From JBKPNX01 sp046732855 (lineage in GTDB: Bacteria > Pseudomonadota > Alphaproteobacteria > Geminicoccales > Geminicoccaceae): a DNA stretch of 5,330 bases. The notes beneath the pieces were generated by a model that was not told the origin of the DNA, made no database searches, and saw nothing but the letters and a program-made list of their open reading frames with translations. The translations under genes and the position numbers were made by a program. Location: contig JBKPNX010000185.1 in assembly GCA_046732855.1 (NCBI GenBank), positions 1 to 5,330 on the forward strand, in the 5' to 3' direction. Below are positions 1 through 4,837 of the stretch, piece after piece; within the stretch, counting starts at the first letter, position 1; the number at the start of each line of letters is the position of its first letter.

Positions 1-188
1 TTGGATCACGTCCTGATCTTTGGCGAGCGGCATTTGCGACGGATCCTGACTTTGTATTCTCTGTATTACAATGAGACGCGCACACACCTGGGATTGGAGA
101 AGGACGCGCCGCTACGACGAGCCACCCTGGGACTATCATCGCCACACCGATCTTGTCCGGGTTGCATCATCGCTACGCCCGGATATGA
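1..188 (+). pseudogene. Integrase-core (rve/DDE) transposase, C-terminal remnant with frameshift
   Basis: The fragment is the tail of an insertion-sequence transposase that enters from the left edge. Frame 1 from base 1 reads LDHVLIFGERHLRRIL, then YYNETRTHLGLEKDAP up to about base 125. This is the typical end of an integrase catalytic core, just after the position where the last catalytic Glu of the DDE triad is expected, so that residue lies off the window. The usual family ending does not continue in this frame. It appears in frame 3 from base 129, reading GTIIATPILSGLHHRYARI and stopping at TGA 186-188. The frame change falls between about bases 115 and 129. The GLHHRYARI ending is characteristic of this transposase type in rhizobial genomes (from memory). 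The frameshift makes it probably non-functional. The IS family cannot be fixed from about 60 residues, and no terminal inverted repeat can be recognised because only one end is visible. Confidence 0.85.
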
Positions 189-329
189 TTTTCGGGAAGG
201 ACAGGGACACTTGGTCCAGCTCCTACCAATGTCTCGTATCAGCGTCTTGCTCTTGCTGTCGACGGTGAGTCACCACAGATCGAAGCTCGGCAATAAGGTG
301 AATGCCACGCGGCGATCAAACCGCAGGCG
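189..329. other. Spacer between transposase remnant and ligase 3' end
   Basis: This 141-bp stretch lies between the transposase stop and the stop of the minus-strand ligase, so the two genes converge here. I see no credible gene, no hairpin followed by a T-run on either strand, and no recognisable IS terminus or target-site duplication. The right end of the insertion sequence should lie somewhere in it, unless that end has been deleted. Confidence 0.5.
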
Positions 330-1871
330 TCAATGCGGATCGCGCCGCAGTTGCTCGCGAAGCTTGTTGCGCTGGACCTTGCCGGTCGCCGTGCGCGGCA
401 GATTGTGGGCGATTTCGAACCGCCGCGGCCGCTTGTAGGGCGGCAGCGCCCGCGACAGCCGTTCGCGCGCGGCCGCCACCGCAGCCGAGCCGTCGGCGCC
501 GGGCGCCGGAACGACATAGAGCACGATCTCCGCGAGCCCGATTTCGCTTTCGCCCAACACGGCCGCAGTTTCGCTGATCGAGCGGATGCCGGCCAGCACA
601 TCTTCGATCTCGGCCGGCGAGATCCAGATGCCGGACACCCGCAGCATATCACCGGTGCGGCCACGGTGATGATAGAAGCCGTCCGGGTCCTGTAGATATT
701 CGTCGCCGGTGGCAAACCAGCCGCCGGGCCGAAAGCGTTCTTCCGGCTGATGCGGCGGGTCGCTCGGCTTGTCGTCTGCCGCACGATAGCCGGCGCAGAC
801 CGACGGCATGCGCACCTCCAGCCGACCGGTCCTGCCCGGTTCGGCGAGGATAGTCCCGACCTCGTCAACAATGCGCAATTCCACGCTAGGCATTGCCAGT
901 CCCGATGAACCTGGCCGGCGGCGCTGCGGTGTGTTGCCAATCACCATGTAAACCAGTTCCGAACAGCCAAGCCCGTCGAGGATCGGATGCCCGCCGGCCG
1001 ACTCCCAGGCGCTCCAGATCTGCGGCGGCAGTCGTTCACCGGCGGACACATAGTGGCGCAGCGCGCGAAAAGCCGGCGTCGGCGCAAGGCCGGCGTCCAG
1101 CAGCCGGTGATAGACGGCGGGAACACTGAGCATTACCGTCGGTTTGAAGCGCTCGACCGTCTCGGCCACGCTCGACGCGGTGGCCCAGCGCTCAAGCAAG
1201 ATGTTGGTTGCGCCAATCCGAAGCGCAGCGAACATGTTGCCGATCGCGTAGGCGAAGTGGAAACGTGAAGTGGCGAAGAGGCGGTCCATACGGGTACAGC
1301 TAAGTACCCGTTCGTAATATTGCGCGCAGATTCCCACATTGCTGTGGCGGTGCACCACCGCCTTGGGCCGACCGGTGGTGCCGGAGGTCATCACCCAGAA
1401 TGCCGGATCGGCCAGCTGGCGCCGAACCGGTGCAAGCGTGGTGGGGGCTGGAATCGCCTTCCAGGCGTCCAGTTCGCGGTCGCGCCGGATCAGCCTGGTG
1501 TTTGGCGAAGAAGCTGCGACGGCGCCGGCCGCGACACCGGCGAACTCGGCATCGACCACGACAGCTGCCGGCCGCACGATCGCAAGAATTTGCGCGAGCT
1601 CTGCGGCGCTTGCGCGGCTCGACATAGCCACCGCGATTGCGCCAGCCGCTATCGCGCCGAGATGGAGGGCGATGAGGTCGGGCGTGTCAAGCATCAGCAT
1701 GCCCACGCGATCACTGGGACGAACGCCCGCCTCGTGCAAGCCTGCGGCGAACTGGCTGACGCGCGTCGCCAACGCGCCGTAGCTCAGCGATTCCTGTGCG
1801 CACAGGATCGCGGGATGCTCCGGCCCGGCGAGCTTCAGACCGTGCAGCAAGCAATACTCGACCGCGTTCAT
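330..1871 (-). CDS. Acyl-CoA synthetase, benzoate-CoA ligase-like (ANL superfamily)
   Basis: A complete 513-residue ATP-dependent, AMP-forming acid-CoA ligase that would adenylate a carboxylate and transfer it to CoA in the cytoplasm. The ANL motifs are in order: phosphate-binding loop MTSGTTGRPK at 161-170, FHFAYAIGN near 204-212, the adenine-site segment DGLGCSE at 299-305, WFATGD with Asp390, the hinge region GRTGDMLRVSGIWISPAEIE at about 403-422, and the catalytic-lysine motif PRTATGKVQR with Lys498. The sequences VVHRHSNVGICAQYY, YVSAGERLPPQIW and the VSGIW hinge resemble benzoate-CoA ligase (BadA/HbaA-like) more than fatty-acid ligases, and the length matches that family. The substrate is therefore probably an aromatic or related cyclic acid, but this is inference. 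The ATG at 1869-1871 is the only reasonable start: upstream in frame there is no ATG, GTG or TTG before a stop at 1962-1964. It has no clear Shine-Dalgarno. It follows the VOC gene by 85 bp on the same strand, consistent with one transcript. GC is high (about 69% in three sampled 60-base lines). Confidence 0.9.
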   Translation of the reverse strand: MNAVEYCLLHGLKLAGPEHPAILCAQESLSYGALATRVSQFAAGLHEAGVRPSDRVGMLMLDTPDLIALHLGAIAAGAIAVAMSSRASAAELAQILAIVRPAAVVVDAEFAGVAAGAVAASSPNTRLIRRDRELDAWKAIPAPTTLAPVRRQLADPAFWVMTSGTTGRPKAVVHRHSNVGICAQYYERVLSCTRMDRLFATSRFHFAYAIGNMFAALRIGATNILLERWATASSVAETVERFKPTVMLSVPAVYHRLLDAGLAPTPAFRALRHYVSAGERLPPQIWSAWESAGGHPILDGLGCSELVYMVIGNTPQRRRPGSSGLAMPSVELRIVDEVGTILAEPGRTGRLEVRMPSVCAGYRAADDKPSDPPHQPEERFRPGGWFATGDEYLQDPDGFYHHRGRTGDMLRVSGIWISPAEIEDVLAGIRSISETAAVLGESEIGLAEIVLYVVPAPGADGSAAVAAARERLSRALPPYKRPRRFEIAHNLPRTATGKVQRNKLREQLRRDPH

Positions 1872-1956
1872 TACGGACGGTGCAGGTTCATGGACCGCGT
1901 GCGTTGGCGGCGTCCGCTTCGACGATTTCGGCCGCCGGAAGTTAGTCGCGCGTGGT

Positions 1957-2364
1957 TCACGTTACGCCCCGATGCCCTCTGCGTCCCTCGGCGAATTCAA
2001 CCGTGTAGCCGTCAGGATCATGTGCTCTCATCGAACGCTCCCAGGGCTCTTCGTGCGGAGGTTCGAAAAAAACTACTCCTCTGGCTTTCAAATGCTCATA
2101 CAGGATGTCGAGATTATCCGTTGTCAGTTCAACATGAATCCCTGCTCGCTGCTCTGGCGTCATGCTGATCGATCCCAAAGGATTTGCGTTATCGTGCGCG
2201 AGCAGTCCAATCGTACCGCCCGTCGGACCTCCCACACGGATCATCGCAAATTGAGGGGCCTTGTCGATCTCCACGCGGAGGCCAAGCTTGTCCCCATAGA
2301 ATTCCATCGAGCGTTTCACGTTGGCGACGCGCAGCGTGAGCCCCTCCAGTCGAACTTCCGGCAT
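1957..2364 (-). CDS. VOC/glyoxalase-bleomycin resistance fold protein
   Basis: A 135-residue protein starting MPEVRLEGLTLRV, with the vicinal-oxygen-chelate pattern: LTLRVANVKRSMEFYGDKLGL at the N-terminus (a first beta-alpha-beta unit), GIHVELTTDNLDILYEHLKARGV in the second module, and the near-terminal signature DPDGYTVEFAE. Candidate metal ligands are His77 and Glu123. The first module has Thr10 in LTLRV where many metal-binding members carry His, so either the metal site is incomplete or the protein acts without that ligand. VOC proteins include glyoxalase I, ring-cleavage dioxygenases, epimerases and resistance proteins; 135 residues fits a small glyoxalase-like type, and the exact reaction is unknown. 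The frame stays open upstream to an ATG at 2502, but those 46 extra residues run through the AT-rich repeat spacer. The ATG at 2362-2364 gives the usual family length and has a weak purine stretch, GAGAAAG, a few bases upstream. It precedes the ligase on the same strand. Its GC is about 54% in sampled lines, clearly below its neighbours. Confidence 0.85.
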   Translation of the reverse strand: MPEVRLEGLTLRVANVKRSMEFYGDKLGLRVEIDKAPQFAMIRVGGPTGGTIGLLAHDNANPLGSISMTPEQRAGIHVELTTDNLDILYEHLKARGVVFFEPPHEEPWERSMRAHDPDGYTVEFAEGRRGHRGVT

Positions 2365-2446
2365 GGGCGCTTTCTCTATGCAGTGACGGTCCCGATTTGG
2401 AGGCAATTCGATATCCTGTAGCTTTTTCGCTGTTCTTTGTGAAAAC

Positions 2447-2598
2447 TTCCCTGATGGATGTTGGAAATTCCCTGATCCTGTGCGCAAGGTATTTGGTCGC
2501 AAATCATTGAACTGGCTGGATGAATGGCCGTCTACCTCGCAACAGAGAGCCTGTTTCCGCCAAATTCCCTGTTCTTTTCCCTGTTAGCAGGGAATTTG
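2447..2598. repeat. Cluster of five TTCCCTG motifs
   Basis: The heptamer TTCCCTG occurs at 2447-2453, 2468-2474, 2565-2571 and 2577-2583, and as its complement CAGGGAA at 2588-2594. The first two copies extend to TTCCCTGAT and are 21 bp apart; the third and fourth are 12 bp apart. The 2468 and 2565 copies share the longer AAATTCCCTG. Such clustering in about 150 bp is hard to explain by chance. It could be an interspersed repeat or a set of protein-binding sites; the sequence alone does not decide. Confidence 0.65.
2561..2598. repeat. Perfect 11-bp inverted repeat, 16-nt spacer
   Basis: CAAATTCCCTG at 2561-2571 is exactly repeated in inverted orientation as CAGGGAATTTG at 2588-2598, with 16 bases between, which include a further TTCCCTG copy. 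In RNA it would form an 11-bp stem. No T-run follows directly on either strand, so it is not a canonical intrinsic terminator. A recombination or IS-derived end, an operator, or part of a dispersed repeat are all possible. Confidence 0.7.
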
Positions 2599-2730
2599 CG
2601 ATGGAGACTGGTTCGCAACGGACTACATCCTCAGCCAGCCAGTCCGGTCTCCACCCGGCAAAAGGTGAAGTCCGCCCGAAACCGCGCCGACCCCTACATT
2701 CGATTGCTCCTGGGCACTCAGCCTAAGAAA

Positions 2731-2736
2731 TATGAT
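2731..2736 (+). promoter_or_regulatory. Possible -10 element for the small membrane-protein gene
   Basis: TATGAT matches the bacterial -10 consensus at five of six positions and lies 31 bp before the chosen ATG of the small membrane protein. No good -35 is found at 16-18 bp spacing; the nearest candidate, TTGCTC at 2704-2709, is 21 bp away. It is weak support only. Confidence 0.25.
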
Positions 2737-2752
2737 ACACTTGCCGGGTAAT

Positions 2753-2758
2753 GGAGAG
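2753..2758 (+). promoter_or_regulatory. Ribosome binding site GGAGAG deciding the start at 2768
   Basis: GGAGAG lies 9 bases before the ATG at 2768-2770. The in-frame ATG at 2732 has no such site, which favours 2768. A GAGG at 2763-2766 could alternatively serve the next in-frame ATG at 2777. Confidence 0.5.
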
Positions 2759-2767
2759 CAGCGAGGC

Positions 2768-2917
2768 ATGGGCGCCATGCTGCATTGGATTCTGTCCCGG
2801 CTCGCCGCCTACGTCGCTGTCGTGGTCGCAGCCGGGCTTTTGTTTCTGGCAGGGGCGTCGGTGTATGCCTTGATGTGGCCGAAGCCGGTGGTGCCATTTG
2901 GGCAAATGGGTCCTTAG
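2768..2917 (+). CDS. Small hypothetical single-pass membrane protein
   Basis: A 49-residue open frame starting MGAMLHWILSRLAAYVAV and ending GQMGP, stop TAG 2915-2917. After a short N-terminal segment with one Arg there is a long uninterrupted hydrophobic stretch (about residues 11-33, rich in Ala, Val and Leu), followed by WPKPVVPFGQMGP, a Pro-rich tail. This composition predicts one transmembrane helix in the inner membrane, or an uncleaved signal anchor. The start is chosen because of GGAGAG 9 bases upstream; in-frame ATGs at 2732 and 2777 are alternatives. I do not recognise a family and assign no function. It is the only apparently intact plus-strand gene and is flanked by spacers on both sides, so neighbours say little. 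The clean hydrophobic run and the ribosome binding site argue that it is real. Confidence 0.5.
   Translation: MGAMLHWILSRLAAYVAVVVAAGLLFLAGASVYALMWPKPVVPFGQMGP
2894..2909. repeat. 7-bp inverted repeat at the end of the small ORF
   Basis: CCATTTG at 2894-2900 and CAAATGG at 2903-2909 form a near-perfect palindrome around GG, overlapping the last codons of the small membrane-protein gene. The loop is too short for the full stem in RNA, though a 6-bp stem with a GGGC loop is possible. No T-run follows, so it is not called a terminator. Confidence 0.4.
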
Positions 2918-3123
2918 CGGCGGGGAGCGTACGTTGACCTCCTGCGAGTTCGTTTTGATTGCACGGCGGCGCCTGGAGAATGTTGGATTCCAGTTCCTCT
3001 CCCTCCGCCAGCGCCGTCGTCGAAACGTTTCGTGACCGGGCCGGCCGCGTGTGACCGCCTCGGAGCATCAGATAAACAGGGATTTCCTCAAGCGATAGCG
3101 AGGGGACCTGACCTTCGACAGCT
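2918..3123. other. Spacer between convergent small ORF and amidohydrolase
   Basis: The 206-bp region lies between two converging genes. A minus-strand frame is open right across it, but it lacks any domain signature and overlaps the amidohydrolase 3' end in another frame, so I treat it as chance. The only notable structure is the palindrome CGAAACGTTTCG at 3021-3032. I see no intrinsic terminator with a T-run for either gene. Confidence 0.5.
3021..3032. repeat. Perfect 12-bp palindrome CGAAACGTTTCG
   Basis: The twelve bases are fully self-complementary. Such a site can be a dimeric regulator operator, but it sits between the 3' ends of two converging genes, where an operator is not expected. 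It may be chance. Confidence 0.35.
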
Positions 3124-4722
3124 CTATCGCATTCCATGCACCGTATAGAACGGTACGGGCTTCGGCAGCGTCCAATCGACGTAGAAATCCCGGATATGCG
3201 GAAAGATCGCCTGAGCGAAGCGCCGACGCGCGAGCTCCTCAGGCTCCAGCGGCACGTCGAGGCTACGCGCAATCTGGTCCAACGTTTCGCCCCGGTCGAT
3301 GCGGGTCGTGCGGCCGTCCTGGAACACGATCTTGCCGTCGATCATGACCGTATCGACGTCGGTGTTGCGGGCTCGGTAGATGATGGCGTCAATCGGCGAA
3401 ATGGCGGGGTCCAAATACGGCGCGGCGATACGATCGTAATCGAGCAGCACGAGATCCGCCCGTTTGCCGGGCTCTATCGAGCCGATCTCGTCGCCGAATC
3501 CGATCGATCTGGCTCCATTCTCCGTCGCCATCCGAAAGATTTGCGCGGCGGTCAGCGGCTCGTCGTAGAGGCCAGGCGCGCAATGCAGGTGCTTGACGAG
3601 GCGCAACTCCTGCAGCATGTCGCGGTCGTCGTTGAGCCCGGCCTCGTCGATCCCAAGGGCGACCGGAATGCCGCGCTCGACGAAGCGCCGAACAGGCGCG
3701 ATCCCGCTTCTCAAGCGCAGATTGGAGCTTGCATTGTGGCAGACGCGGACGCCGCTGGCGGCAATCAGATCGATGTCGTCCTCGGTTGTCCAGACTGCGT
3801 GACCAAGCGTCAGCTCGGGCCCGAGGAAGCCGATATCGTGCAAATGGCGGAGCGCGGTCTTGCCGAAGCGGCGCTCGGCATAGAGCTTCTGGTAATGCGT
3901 TTCGGAAAAATGGAGGTGGATCCCGATCTTGTGGCGGGCGGCCCATTGCTTGGTCAGTAGGAGCAACTCGTCCGAGCAACGTTCCAGATTGATCGGCGCC
4001 AACCAAATGCGGGCCAGATTCTCGCGGCCGCCGCCATAGGCCCCGATCATCGGTTCGAGGAAATCGGTTTCGTAGTCCTCCAATCGGAAGTGGGTCTTGT
4101 TCAGCCAATCCGCCGTCTCGCGTGCGAGCGCCGGCGGCAGAGTTGCGATGAATTGCTCGTCGGGGGCATAGACGAGGCGGTTCTGGTCTCGAATACAAAG
4201 AGCGTAGCTCACCCGCATGCCGATATCGAGATAGGCCTTGATCACGGCATGCCCGCGCTCAGGCCAGGCGCTCACCGGGGCGGGACGCATGGTGTCGAGA
4301 TGCTGAACCGCGGTGACGCCTGACCCGATCAGTTCGAACGCGGAGTAGAGCGTATCGAGATATCCGTCCACGCGGCGGGCGTAAAGTCGCGCCGAGAGCC
4401 ACAACTCGAGCGGCATGTCGGTGATGCCGAGCTGAACGGGCGTGAGTCCCACGTGGTGATGGGTGTTGACGAGCCCGGGAATCACCACGTGGCGCGGACA
4501 ACCGATCGTATCAAGTCCGGGGTAGCGACGCGCCAGGTCGTCGTATGCCCCGACCGCCTCGATCCGTCCGTCCGCCTGCAGCACAGCGCCGTCTTCGACA
4601 ACGACCATCTCCCGGTCGTTGCGTGCTTTGCACAAGACGTACCGCCCGCGAACCAGCGACGCATTGGCCCCGCTCGGCCCCTTGCCGTCGCCGGTCCCAG
4701 CCGAACCGCTACGCTCGGTCAC
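3124..4722 (-). CDS. Metal-dependent amidohydrolase (deaminase/chlorohydrolase group)
   Basis: A complete 532-residue cytosolic amidohydrolase of the group containing 5-methylthioadenosine/S-adenosylhomocysteine deaminase, cytosine-deaminase-like enzymes and the AtzA/TrzN hydrolases. The N-terminal beta-sandwich segment (GRYVL... EDGAVLQADGRIEAVG, about 26-58) leads to IPGLVNTHHHVG, where His88 and His90 form the HxH metal motif. Further site residues are IHLHFSET with His271 and Glu274, TLGHAVWT with His308, VCHNASSN at 328-334, and GIDEAGLNDDRDM with Asp359. The end of the barrel domain shows EIGSIEPGKRADLVLLD, typical of this family. All metal and acid-base residues appear present, so an active enzyme is expected. 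It would hydrolyse a C-N (deaminase) or C-Cl bond on a nitrogen heterocycle; the substrate is unknown. It is longer than the usual 440-480 residues, with an extra C-terminal tail of about 60 residues. The start is GTG at 4720-4722, two codons after an in-frame TGA, so no upstream start is possible; its ribosome binding site is poor. It follows the transporter binding-protein gene by 115 bp. Confidence 0.9.
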   Translation of the reverse strand: MTERSGSAGTGDGKGPSGANASLVRGRYVLCKARNDREMVVVEDGAVLQADGRIEAVGAYDDLARRYPGLDTIGCPRHVVIPGLVNTHHHVGLTPVQLGITDMPLELWLSARLYARRVDGYLDTLYSAFELIGSGVTAVQHLDTMRPAPVSAWPERGHAVIKAYLDIGMRVSYALCIRDQNRLVYAPDEQFIATLPPALARETADWLNKTHFRLEDYETDFLEPMIGAYGGGRENLARIWLAPINLERCSDELLLLTKQWAARHKIGIHLHFSETHYQKLYAERRFGKTALRHLHDIGFLGPELTLGHAVWTTEDDIDLIAASGVRVCHNASSNLRLRSGIAPVRRFVERGIPVALGIDEAGLNDDRDMLQELRLVKHLHCAPGLYDEPLTAAQIFRMATENGARSIGFGDEIGSIEPGKRADLVLLDYDRIAAPYLDPAISPIDAIIYRARNTDVDTVMIDGKIVFQDGRTTRIDRGETLDQIARSLDVPLEPEELARRRFAQAIFPHIRDFYVDWTLPKPVPFYTVHGMR

Positions 4723-4837
4723 CGCTCAGCCGCTTCGGCTTGATGGTCTCGGGCAAGTAGCTGCCCGGCGGCGAACGGTCTGGTCGCCCCCGCGGCAAGC
4801 ATGAACAGATCGTGCTGCCGGCAACGTGGATCGTCCA
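4723..4837. other. Spacer between binding-protein gene and amidohydrolase
   Basis: The 115-bp gap separates two minus-strand genes. It holds two small hairpins (at 4750-4767 and 4826-4838), neither followed by a T-run on the minus strand. No strong terminator is seen, so read-through from the binding-protein gene into the amidohydrolase is plausible. Confidence 0.45.
4750..4767 (-). repeat. 6-bp hairpin upstream of the amidohydrolase start
   Basis: CGGGCA (4750-4755) and TGCCCG (4762-4767) pair perfectly around a 6-base loop. The hairpin ends 27 bases before the GTG start. It could act as an RNA-stability or processing element in a polycistronic message, or be chance in GC-rich DNA. Confidence 0.35.

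Larger units (their letters stand above)
2365..2767. other. AT-rich, repeat-bearing spacer between divergent genes
   Basis: This stretch of about 400 bp separates the VOC gene (minus) from the small membrane-protein gene (plus), so any promoters for both must lie here. Bases 2401-2520 are only about 43% GC by hand count. It contains five copies of TTCCCTG or its complement (listed separately) and a TATGAT element near the right end. Open frames across it on both strands have no family signature and look like chance readings of the repeat, so I do not call them genes. The style recalls GGGAATTT-rich spacers that I remember from rhizobial genomes, often near IS remnants; that comparison is from memory. 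Confidence 0.6.

Noticed and set aside
239..940. Long minus-strand open frame inside the ligase
   Set aside because: It is an alternate-frame shadow of the ligase, is rich in Arg, Ala and Pro as GC-rich shadows are, and has no family motifs.
2066..2072. Run of seven A (T on the coding strand) inside the VOC gene as a frameshift site
   Set aside because: The frame continues normally through it with VOC signature on both sides; nothing indicates slippage.
1320..2168. 282-residue plus-strand open frame opposite the ligase and VOC genes
   Set aside because: It is antisense to two genes with clear domain signatures, has no recognisable motif and a shadow-like composition.
2365..2502. N-terminal extension of the VOC protein to an ATG at 2502
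   Set aside because: The 46 extra residues run through AT-rich repeat DNA, have no VOC signature, and the ATG at 2364 gives the normal family length.
2447..2598. CRISPR-like array
   Set aside because: Motif copies are only about 7-10 bp, spacing is irregular (21, 97, 12), orientation is mixed, and there are no cas genes.
2520..2751. Two overlapping plus-strand open frames in the repeat spacer
   Set aside because: They read through the TTCCCTG inverted repeat, lack a ribosome binding site and show no conserved domain; probably chance frames.
2718..3272. 184-residue minus-strand open frame across the 2918-3123 spacer
   Set aside because: It overlaps the amidohydrolase 3' end in another frame and the small membrane-protein gene, with low-complexity Arg/Pro-rich sequence and no signature.
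3136..3960. 274-residue plus-strand open frame opposite the amidohydrolase
   Set aside because: The minus strand carries the full set of amidohydrolase metal-site motifs here; the plus frame is its complement reading.
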